Origin: Oscarella lobularis | Taxonomy: Eukaryota > Porifera > Homoscleromorpha > Homosclerophorida > Oscarellidae | DNA length: 64,000 nucleotides | Direction of reading: 5' to 3' | Assembly: GCF_947507565.1 (NCBI RefSeq) | Contig: NC_089176.1 | Coordinates: forward strand, 1 to 64,000 | Part shown: positions 10,625 to 20,700 of the stretch, piece by piece | Layout: every line of letters starts with the position of its first letter | Position numbering within the stretch: position 1 is the first letter of the stretch | Position numbers and translations under genes: made by a program | Notes under the pieces: model-generated | Told to the model about the DNA's origin: nothing | What the model saw: the letters and a program-made list of their open reading frames with translations, nothing else | Databases searched by the model: none

Positions 10625-10716
10625 ACCTTGCGTAGGAGGTGATATCACATGCTCTTAACTACAAAATTACCGTGACTCCAAGCCGTGAGACTTGAGTCAC
10701 GGTACCGTGACTCTAG

Positions 10717-11528
10717 ACACAGCGTTTCTTACCTTTAGCGTTGTTGCCGGCGCTGCGAAATAGGCCGTAGAGCTGCGTTTGTCGAGTTTTAGGCGAGGAT
10801 CCCAACGAGGGGCCTCACTTTCATTCTGTACCCCATTGCGGGGCCCCACTTGCTACGGTGCTAACGCGCTTCGTTCTTCGTCTTCGTCGAGTGGTTCTTT
10901 CCGCTTTCGCTCCGTTTTTTTTGCTGCGCGTGATCACGTAATAGCACTGCGCGTGCTCATCGAGAAAAGCGAAGATTGCGAGGTTTTCTCTTTACGTTCT
11001 CAACGGCGGGTACGAAGAATGAGTCTTTTGGACGTTTCCGTTCGTCGACGAGCGATATAGAACGATTGTCGGCGTTTGGGCGACGATTTCTGTCTGATCG
11101 CGAGCGACACGCGTCTTAGCGAAGGATTCTCGCGAAGATTCACACGCTGTACGTTCGAATTTTCGAGGAAGGTGACGACGCGACTTGTTTGTGTGCATTT
11201 TAGGAGTGATTCAAGGCGAACAAACGCTTGGCACGGTGACATCAGGTAGAACGAATGACCAGCAGCAGTATCATAATATTTTTTTGCTAATTCTTCCCCC
11301 TCCTCTTTTTTACACGTATAGGCGCGACGTACAAATGTGAGGCTATTGGATCTTTTGATTTTTCAACATGCTATTACAGTAATGGATGGAGTAAAAATGT
11401 CATTTTCTCACTCATAGGCACTCACATACGAACGTGTACACAGCAGCAAGGATGCAACAATAAAAGAAAGCAAGACAAGTAGCAGTGCAGGGAACAGAGC
11501 TGCTTCTTTCTCTTCTCCAACATAATCA
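10717..11528. other. Intergenic sequence downstream of POLDIP3
   Basis: CG-rich to about 11240, then A/T-richer. ORFs at 10779-11060 (plus) and 10992-11242 (minus) overlap one another and show no domain. The section after 11260 is probably the 3' untranslated region and flank of the minus-strand POLDIP3 gene. No RNA gene recognised. Confidence 0.4.
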
Positions 11529-13020
11529 TCACGTCATTTTATATTGAACACTGTATGATGAAGAAGATGGAACCATTTCCTTTCTTAGTGAAAGACTCGA
11601 GGTTCGTGAGAAGGATGATGATGATGATGGTTGGTTTCCAGCCAATCCAACGCGAATCATCATTGGCTGGCCTATGAATAACCAAACCAATCCATTATAA
11701 TATTAAAGTTAGGGTTAATTTTATGTACTGTACCATCCAGGTTTCTCTGGTGATATTTCCTAAAGGCAGCGTTTGCATCTTCAGAAGAACAGTAGACGAC
11801 TTCTGCAATGCCATTTGAAATGAAAGAAGCAGAACGCAATTCGCCAATATCAGAAAACAATTCCTAATAATTATGAAATCAATATCATGACATACTGTAC
11901 TGATAGGTCAAAACTGCGATTCTCACCACAACATCTTCGTAAGTCACACTTGGCTGTAAATTGGAAACAATCAACTTCGTTCCACTTTTCAAGCCAATCT
12001 GCTGACAACCCAAAAAATAATAGGTACCTTTAGAGACACGTGTAATTTTACATATGATTGTTCCGTCATTTCACGACGGCCTCGCGACGACGACGACGAC
12101 GGCGGAGGAGGAGGAGGAGAAACAGGAACAACTGGCTGCTCAATATCTTCATAAATCAACGTTGGAAAAGGTGAACGAGATCTTTCTTCTTCTTCTTCTT
12201 CTTCAAAATCCCTCAGCTGCTATGAAAATTAATAGCATCATCATCATCATCATCATCATCCTAAGAAGAATTGTGAACGAACCCTTCTTCTTCCAGTGCT
12301 TCCTCTTGCCCCCATTGCTTTGTAATTGGCTAGTATTGGAGGCTGATTTCTGCTAGTAGATGATGATGATGATGACAAGAAGAGTGGAGCTTGTCGTTTA
12401 TCAACGTGGAGTGTAGAGTCCTAAAGAAAGAAAGAAGTTAGAAAACTTTGTGGACCCCTCACACGCACGGCACCCACGGCACGTCTAGTTGTAGATTTTC
12501 CCAATCCTTCAATTGTAACCTTGATATTCGATCGTTTTGGCTTAGGCGGAGGTGAAAGAGGTTCCGTTATGAGACGAATTTCTTCTTTTGAACCGACGAC
12601 AGACCGTCCATATGTCTCTTCAATTGCTTTGGAAAATGTCGATCGAACATTTCTTCCCTTCGATCGAACATTTTCCTCCTCCACAGACAATTTTTGACGC
12701 AAGTCGAAATTTCCTAAACCCTTCGCCGCCCCCGTCGTCTTTTTCGTTGTCAAACCCAATTTTGTTAGACGTAAGTCTCGTCGAGATAGTTGAGCCGTTC
12801 CTCTTCCCCTTCCTCTTCCTATTCCTCTTTCTTTTCCGTAACCGAGTCGCGATTGAAGAGAAACGGAGACCGATCGACTTCCGCCGCCGCCGCCACTCGA
12901 GTAAGGATGAGTGCGACTATAGCCAAGGACCTCGCGACTTTTCTGCACCCGCCTTTGCTGACCTCCTCCTCCTCCGAAGCCTCCGAACGACGCCATTACA
13001 CCTAATACGGGACTTTGCAT
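11529..13020 (-). CDS. POLDIP3: POLDIP3/SKAR-like RNA-binding protein (RRM, mRNA export and translation)
   Basis: Multi-exon minus-strand gene. The first exon (about 13020-12466) encodes a Gly/Arg-rich N terminus with RRDLRLTKLG and DLRQKLS, typical of the family. After a Ser-rich exon comes the RRM: GTKLIVSNLQPSVTYEDVV, then ELFSDIGELRSASF and GIAEVVYCSSEDANAAF. A final exon joins as LDGQPMMIRVG and ends at TGA 11529-11531. GIAEVV and LDGQPM are close to the POLDIP3 RRM and differ from ALYREF. In animals the protein binds the exon junction machinery and TREX and links to S6 kinase. Splicing around the Asp/Ser-rich part near 12180-12300 is uncertain. Confidence 0.85.
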
Positions 13021-13166
13021 AAACCACGTGAATTCAAAAAACATTGATCTATTGAAATTGAAATCACAGTAGCAGCAAATAGCAACAAAAAGAAACAGTA
13101 TATAATACTAACTACTAACACAAGTTAGTCTACAAAGGTCAAGGGAAATGACGACTACAGTATTAA

Positions 13167-13906
13167 TTAATTAATATTTCCTGATGATGATGGTTTGATT
13201 CGTTCCAAGAGCTCTTTGACGAGTTTGATTTCGCACAGAAGTCTCTCCTCTTTGCCTCTCAGCTCCGTATTCATTCTTTCCAATTCTTCTTTCTTCTGCG
13301 TCAATTCATCCTCTTTTGACTTTCTTTTTTCTCGATACTTTGTAGCAGCTTTTCTGTTCTGCAACCTCTTCTTTTCTTTCTTAGCAAACGACTTTCTGCC
13401 GCCGCCGCAATTCTTAGAGAAGGCATACTTATCATCTTCACTTGGACCATCAAGAGATGACAATGATTGTGGCGAACCACCGTCATCGCTTAATGAAGAT
13501 TTGATGATGGAAGAAGGAGGAGAAGTAGTAGTTGCAGTTGTTGATAAAAGAGAAGTCAATATAAAATCAGACTTTGCTGCTGTTCCCCCTTCCGGCGGCG
13601 GCGGCGGCGGCAGCGGCACATGATCGTCGAGATAAGAATCCAAATCAAAGACAGCATCTAAAGAGAAAGCACCGCCCATTAATTAACAATATAGCCTGAT
13701 ACTAATTTTAGACAATGATGTCATTGGAATGCCGGTTTCTTCTCACCGATTTCAAAGGAGCCACTCGTATTCGATGGTTTGAATAGATCGTTGCTTCCAG
13801 CTTCGAAGCCGCCGCCGTCGAAAAGGGAACCTGTGGCGTCGCCTTCGACCACGAGGTCGTCCAACAAGGAAAACGGCGGATAGTCGCTTACGAATTCCGC
13901 CGCCAT
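13167..13906 (-). CDS. ATF4: ATF4/ATF5-like bZIP transcription factor
   Basis: Two exons: 13906-13747 and 13657-13167, joined as ...SFEI then DAVFDLDSYLDD. The protein is about 216 aa: an acidic N terminus with PPFSLLDDL, a proline run, then a C-terminal bZIP with basic region KKRLQNRKAATKYREKRK and a leucine zipper of about four heptads, ending SSSGNIN. The basic region matches the ATF4 family (QNKxAATRYRxKKR type). ATF4 drives amino-acid and stress-response genes as a dimer in the nucleus and is controlled by upstream ORFs in its mRNA. A minimal uORF is present here. It shares a 426-bp divergent promoter with UNK. Whether it is ATF4 or ATF5 cannot be told. Confidence 0.85.
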
Positions 13907-14332
13907 GTATGTAATTCGCGTTTTCTTCTTCTGATACCGTCAGGTTTCAGGGTAAAAAGCGTCGGGAAACTAGGGAAACGAAGAGGTTCGGGTGGGCGTA
14001 GACGCCCCTACTTTGTGATTCTTACGCCATGGTAAGTGTTTCGGAGTGTCGGAAAGCACAGAAGTGCTTTTTAGAAGGCCATCTTCGATCCGCAGTGCAC
14101 GAGCTGTCTCGCTTCGTGAGTTCGCACGGAATACCCCAAAGATGACGGTAGTCGTTATTTTTAGGAGGCAATCGACCAATCGTGCTTTGCCATTCTGTCA
14201 CGTGCTTTTCTGCAAACAAACCACACGTCATTTTTAACGCACGTTCCAATGACGTCGAACCAATTAGTATTTCAGCCAATCAACGAACTCAGTGTAGAAG
14301 CATCGCGATTGGAGACGAAAGACGCCGTCGAA
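13907..14332. promoter_or_regulatory. Divergent promoter between ATF4-like gene and UNK
   Basis: A 426-bp interval between two start codons facing away from each other. It contains AATGACGTCGAA near 14249 (a CRE-like core) and several CCAAT-type motifs (near 14246, 14258 and 14275). No TATA box is obvious. Both genes must be driven from here. A CRE/ATF-like site would allow autoregulation, which is inference. Confidence 0.5.
14022..14030 (-). promoter_or_regulatory. Two-codon upstream ORF before the ATF4-like gene
   Basis: ACC-ATG-GCG-TAA on the minus strand, about 115 nt before the main ATG at 13904-13906, in a good start context (A at -3, G at +4). Vertebrate ATF4 mRNA has a three-codon uORF1 that permits stress-induced reinitiation. 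Only this one uORF is seen in the 5' leader, and the transcription start is unknown, so its presence in the mRNA is assumed. Confidence 0.4.
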
Positions 14333-17300
14333 ATGCCCGATAGCCGCAATGCTCAAGCGGAAAAGCCTCATCATTACAGGTGAGCGAGTTATTTGGATGG
14401 TAAGGATGCAATTGCAGGACTTTGGCGTTGCAGCTATCTGAAGGGCTTTCGCACGGAACAGTGCCAGGCGTTCGCGCAGCACAAATGTCAACAACATCGT
14501 CCTTTCACCTGTTTCAATTGGCATTTTCAGAATCAACGACGTCGTAGGCCTCGACTCAAACGCGACGGCTCATTTAACTACAGTCCGGACGTCTATTGCA
14601 CTCTCTACGACGAATCGACGGGAACGTGCGCAAATGGAGACGAGTACGTAATGGAAACGCGAAAGAAAAAAATGGACGTCACTTCATTAGCGCACGTTAT
14701 TTCACGTCATTTTTTTTGCGCAGATGTCCTTTGTTGCATCGTAACGCTGGCGATACGGAACGTCGTTTTCACTTGCGCTACTATAAAACGACAGTGTGCA
14801 ATTACGAAACGGATTCAAAAGGGAGTTGCGATAAGAATGGACCTCACTGTTGGTTTGCTCACAGAAAAGACGATCTTCGATGTCCCGTATACGATAACAA
14901 AGAGCCCGAGATGACAGCCGCAGCAGCAACAGCTGATATTCTAGCATCAGCTGGAATGTCACCTAGAGGAGGAGGAGGAGGAGGAGGAGGAGGAGGAGGA
15001 AAAGAAAAAGATCGTTCAAGCGGAAGTTTTACATTGGATGATCCTCGATGGCAAGGTTATTAATTAATTAATTGTTATAATTATTTATGTTTTTTTCTAG
15101 ACCACAAATTCGTTCTTTTCTATTACAAAACGGAATTGTGCAGAAAACCACCCAAGTCGTGTCGTCAAGGTTATGCATGCCCGTATTATCATAACGGAAA
15201 GGATAAAAGAAGACCGCCAAAGAAATTCAAGTATAGATCGACTCCTTGTCCAAGTGTGAAACATGGTGACGAATGGTGTGAACCGGGGGATTGTGATAAG
15301 GGAGATCAATGTTGCTATTGTCACACTCGAACAGAACAACAATTTCATCCGGAGGTACTGTAGAAAAGAAAATGATGATTAGGGTTATTATATCATCTTT
15401 ACGTACGTACGTAGATCTATAAAAGCACCAAATGCTATGATATGCTTCAGACTAAAACGTGTCCACGTGGACCCTTTTGTGCATTTGCACATAAAGAAGG
15501 TGTCACAATATTAATAATATATTGATTTTATTGTAATCTTGATGTAAATGCAGATGAACTAAAGGGCTACAAAGATGCTCTTGACAAAGACGAGCCACCA
15601 CCAATGTCTCCAATTACAGCCGTTGGAATGAGAGTAAGAAAGAAAATGAAATGAAATGAACTTTAGGGGGTTAAGGGGTTTGCTTTAGTCGGTTTCATTG
15701 TCTCCACGAAAAGAGTCTCATTCTCATCATCATCATCATCATCATTCTCATCATCATCCACCTCTATCAAAGCCACGCCCCATCAGCCGTCCTCACAAGT
15801 CAGAAAATGAAGGTCTAGTTCATTCTGCTCCTGGCAACGCCGGAAAGTCGTTGCTCTTGATCCAAGGAGAACGCGAAGGGAGCAGCGTTGGCAGTTTGGG
15901 TAGTTACGAAGGAAATACGCCAGCAGGGGCAGCAGCAATGGGATTTGGATTGGGAGGAGGAGGAGGAGGAGGAGGAGGAGCAATGGCGGCGGCGGCGGAT
16001 GAAGATCTACATGTAAGTGACCATTCACCCACTCACTCAACGAACTCAAAGTCTCTACTTTCGTTTTAGCAACAAGTTCTTGTACGAAAACAAATTATTG
16101 CCATAGACAATGATACGTCACTTAGTGAAGAAGAAAAAACGAGAAGAAAACAGGTAAGATCAATGATCAATAATAATATCTATCCATATGTACACGTGCT
16201 CTATAATAGAGTGTTCGTTTGTATCACTCTGTGTCCTATCACACATCCCCGGATATGTCTCCTGCATCCGGTCTCAATGCAAGTCTAACAGGAACTCCTC
16301 TTTCTGCTTCAGCCAATCCGGGTTTTCATCCTTCGTCTCATTTCTTTCCTTCTGGCTCCTTGCCCGATCTCTTTGATCTTTCCACCAACGTCCAAGGTCT
16401 CAACATCGACGATGATGACGTCATTAATCAAATGGAAGATTTGGACATGCGTGAAATTGAAAAAGAAATTGGAAAAGCCGCTTCCGGTAGAACCGGAAGT
16501 GTCGGTTCATCACACGCGTCGTCTCTTTCCTCTTCCTTGTCCTCTTCATTTCCGGGACCTGTGGGATCATCATCTGCTGCTTTTCCAATGACGCCTCCTT
16601 TTGGCATGGGACAAGGAGGATACGCTGCAGCTGTTGCCGCTGCAGCTGCAGTCTCCGCCGCTGCTTCATATCCTTCTCCTGTTCACGTGCGTTCATTTGC
16701 TACTCATTCATCATACAAGCAAGCCACCTATTGTGTTTCTATAGGCAAATCCCTTTTCAGGCCGTCCCTCATCTCTTGAACACCATCATCCCTTTTCCGT
16801 TCCAATTGGCGGCGGCACCGGAGGAGGAGGAGGAGGAGGAGGAGGAGGAGGAGGAGGACACTCTTCAAGTCCCAAGCATAGTCCTGTTAGCAATCCATCG
16901 TCACAGTCGCAAGCAGCTTCCTCTTCTCCATCTGCTCTTGCTGTGAATTTAGAAAGTGAAAATCGTCGTCTTCGAGAGGAGATTAGTCAATCTCGTTCCA
17001 AAGTTGCCGCTTGGGAAGAGTCGTTGGGTCAGGCAAGGCAAGCGTGCGAAGCGTGGAAAAAGGAAGCGACGGAAAAGTCAGAAAAAGTGAAAAAATTAGA
17101 AAATGAAATGAAGGTGGTATAGATGATAATAATTGTTATTTGGAGACTTTGATTTCATTTCTCAGGCTTTTGAAAAAGAGAAAGAGGAAGCGAGCAGCAG
17201 CAGTCGCTTTTTGCATTGTTTGGAAAAAAGTGCTAATCTGGACAAAGTTCCTTTGTCAGAGTTAAAAGAGATGCAAAAGAAATTGAAAGAAGATTTGAGT

Positions 17301-17558
17301 CGAATAGAAAAAGTAAATAGCCTATCATATTATTTATCTATCCTATCATTACTACTGTAGGCTGTGTATCACCGTGAGGCTTTGAAATGTATCAAGTGTC
17401 ACGAATGGCAACGATCGGTCGTAGTGTATCCGTGTAGGCATTGCGTTCTATGTGAGACGTGTGCTGAGGGTAGGAAAGAGTGCGCTTACTGTAATGGTAA
17501 GATGCACAGGCAGGTCACCGTATTTATACCGCACAATCCTGTAGAAAAAGAAAATTAG
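14333..17558 (+). CDS. UNK: Unkempt homologue: CCCH zinc-finger RNA-binding protein with C-terminal RING
   Basis: About ten exons. MPDSRNAQAEKPHHY is followed by YLKGFRTEQCQAFAQHKC, RRRRPRLKRDGSFNYSPDVY and GDTERRFHLRYYKT, the N-terminal CCCH cluster of Unkempt. A poly-Gly insert precedes the second cluster: YYKTELCRKPPKSCRQGYAC, KYRSTPCPSVKHGDEW, CHTRTEQQFHPE, and in the next exon CPRGPFCAFAH. The middle is Ser/His/Gly-rich. A coiled coil (LESENRRLREEISQSRSKV) leads to a RING-like end (CIKCHEWQ, CRHCVLCETCAEG, CAYC). Unkempt binds UAG-containing mRNAs and represses translation, notably in neuronal morphogenesis in bilaterians. The start codon follows directly from homology; the TAG at 17556-17558 ends the gene. 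MARF1 follows 150 bp later on the same strand. Confidence 0.95.
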
Positions 17559-17708
17559 ATTTTGTGAGGGCAGCATGTTGTGAAGGAAGAGTTTACATAA
17601 TAAGAATACGGTAATATGGTACACGACTTCCTCTTCCTGGTGTTCTAGCTGCAGTGTGACGTAACGCAATTTAATTATATCCCGTATTGGCACAGGTGAC
17701 TCACCGTC

Positions 17709-20700
17709 ATGACTTCTGCTTCTCCTCTCGGCACGTATCCGCTTTGGGTCGGTTCGCTGGCACCGGTCGTTACCGAATCCAATCTGAAGGCTTTGTTCGG
17801 CTCGTTCGGCTCGATATCGAGCGCGAAAATCATGCGCAATCCTGACGGTACTTCGAAGCAGTTTGGCTACGTCAATTTCAACGCAAAGGACGACGCCGAA
17901 CGGGCAGCAAAAAAGTGGAACAATCGCTCGTGGCTGGGAACTCAAATCAGGACGAAAGGACCGAGTCAATTGGAGAAACGAGCCAAAAATACGGGAAAGT
18001 TGATGAGCGCCGTAACGAAAGTCGACTTCCGCCCATTTACCGACTGCATTTTCTTCGTTAACGGAAAAACGTGCACACCGAAGACGGGAAAGGTGAGTTG
18101 CCGAGTTTCAGGAAAAGCTGGGGGAAGGACACGCCCCCATAGACCATGACTTCATTTTCTATATAGACGTGTCCTTATCGGCACAGTGAAGAGGCTCGTC
18201 GTACTTCGAAACAATGTAGAAAATGGAAAGAGAAAAAGTGCCTTGATCCAGATTGTCGTTATCGTCACGAAAGCCAAACAAAAATGTTTACTTCTCCATC
18301 CATTTCGGATGACGATGATGATGATGACGACGATGATGACGTCGTCGTCGATGACGAAAACGACGATTACAGCAGCCAATCTGATTCAAATTCATCTTCA
18401 TTTTCTATTGGTAGTCAGAAAGAGAAAGTTAAGCAACGGAAAATAAGGACAAGGAGCCGACGTAACAGTAAAACGACAAAAGGAAGAAGAGATCGCACTG
18501 AATCGGAAGGAAGTAATTCGCCAAAAGTCTCTCTATCTGCCTCTGCCTCTGGGGACTTTGAACCGGTGGGCGTTTTCTGGGACATTGAAAATTGTCCCGT
18601 TCCACGGGGAAAATCCATTTTGGCTTTGGTGCGAAAAATACGAGATAAATTCTACGTGGGAAAACAGGAAGCCGAATTTATTTGCGTATGTGATACAACG
18701 AAAGAACGACGAGAAGTCATAGAGGAACTCAATGCAGCTCAAGTATAAGAAAAGAAACACAAAGACACAATATTATCTATATTCAATCCTCTTCTAGGTT
18801 GACGTTGTGCACGTGAACGCCGAATCAAAGAACGCAGCCGACGACAAATTGCGTCAGTATCTACGTCGTTTCGCTCAAACTCATCGTCCTCCCGCCACCG
18901 TTATTCTCGTTTCTGGCGATATCAATTTCGCCGGAGAATTGTCCGACTTTCGTCATCGACAAAATTTCAACATCATTTTGCTTCATAATCGTCAAGCGGC
19001 AGAAGCGCTCAAAGCGTGTGCAAACAAAACGTATTGTTTTGACGATTTCACAAAGTCACTTCCAGAAAAGGTAAATTTTATTACCCTCTAATCATTATGA
19101 ATGGTGGAGGGACGTTTTCTACCGCTAGATTGTTTTCGCTTCAATCGAGACCAAATTACTCGTGAAAAATTTCAGTGCCGATTTGCCTCCTTTCAAGGTG
19201 AAACAGCGCTTGGGCCATCTTTCAACAAATTGTGGAGGAAAGGTCAAAAATGTTTATCGGGGAGCAGCTGTCCTCAAATTTACTTCCATGGAATTGGCGC
19301 AAAAGTAAGAGGAGTCTAGAAACGTTTATTTGAAAGAAAGCCCAAACTAATTTTGTTTGTTAGAGCAAGAAAACGTATGGATGGACAAGACGTCTTTGGA
19401 TCAAAAATCAAAGTCACCATTCTTCCAACGAAACAGCCCAATGCTACACGGTTAGAAGCTTCAACAGCTTCGACTGTACCTTTTCCTCAGCAGCCACAGT
19501 CACAGCCACAGCCACAACCTCAGACGCAGAAGTTAATGACGCCCTACACTCATCCTCCTTCATCTTTCCTTCTTCCTTCTCCTTTCCCCTACCCCACCGC
19601 AATGGGGGCGGCGCCTGCACCTCCTCCCTCTTATCATCCCCCTCCCCCCCGTCATCCTCACGCTGCTACTGCTCGCATTCAAGCTCCTCTACGTGTTCCA
19701 GCATTGACGTCTCGTATCACTCCACTTAATCCCATTGGCGGCGTTGATTTGGCCGTCGTTGGATTATCCAACGAATTAACAAAGTCCAAAATTAGATCAG
19801 AAGTCAATGGCCTTTTCACCAAACGCGCTCGAGTAAGAAGATCCTTTATGGCATGTCAACTTGTCTCATCTTCCTCACAGGTAGTTCATTTTGCTTTTGA
19901 TCCGCCCGCCGATAGCTCCGGAGATAAGTTTTGTTCCATTTTTGTCACCGTTGATTCGTATGAATCAGCTGCACGTTGCATCAAAGAGTTGACCGGTGCA
20001 ACTGTATTGGGATGTCAAATTACTGTTAAACTTGTTCTCAAGATGACTGAAACGCTAGAAGAAGTTCGGTAAGCTAAGCACGTCGTCAAAAGAGATCTTA
20101 GGGAGTGTTTCTTCTATTAGGCATAAGGCGTATTTGCTCTTGGTTTCGCATCTCTCTCCTTGGCTGCCTTTGAAGGCTTTCTTCAAGTTCTATCAAGAAC
20201 GGTAAGAGTCTAATCAGTTTCTTTTAATAAATTCATCTTTCGTCGTTTCAGATATGGAAAGTCGTGTCGCTTTAGTTTGCTTGATAAAATTCCCGATTCC
20301 GTCGCTCTGGACGGGCAAGCGCCCAATCTTGTGATTGGCCTTAGCGCAAGAAGTCCAAGGGCAAAGCTACTTCCACCAAATCGTCCAATGTTTGATCGTC
20401 AGCTTGTACTTCTTCTGCAAACGCGTGGAGATATCGACCTTCTTAGGTACGAATACCATTTAGTTACCACCGTAGCATTGATGAATTATTTTTTAGTGTT
20501 GCTTCGGAATATGTTGCCGCATTTCAGACCGAACTACCGTTTCACGAAAAGGGAATTTCTCTCGAAGACATTCTCAAATCGATTCCAGGCGTGTCGTTTC
20601 TTGGCTCAACATTTCCAAACGTAAAAGTTAGATACGATCCCGCTGGATCAGCGACGGCGGCGACGGCGACGGCGACAGGCAATGAAAAGACGAGCAAATT

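Larger units (their letters stand above)
10178..10716. mobile_element. Short non-autonomous element with terminal inverted repeats (MITE-like)
   Basis: CTAGAGTCACGGTA at 10178-10191 is matched exactly by its inverse complement at 10703-10716, bounding 539 bp. Subterminal copies of the same motif occur inward (for example TTGAGTCACGGTACC at 10692-10706 and TACCGTGACTC at 10669-10679). There is no transposase ORF. Inside lie a telomere-like CCCAACCCTAACCCTAA at 10313-10329, a strong hairpin, an A-rich run and a tRNA-like segment. A target-site duplication was not obvious. Confidence 0.65.

Noticed and set aside
9750-11242. Overlapping ORFs of 70-143 codons
   Set aside because: They occupy several frames on both strands, lack family motifs and surround a transposon-like element; CG-rich sequence gives few stops.
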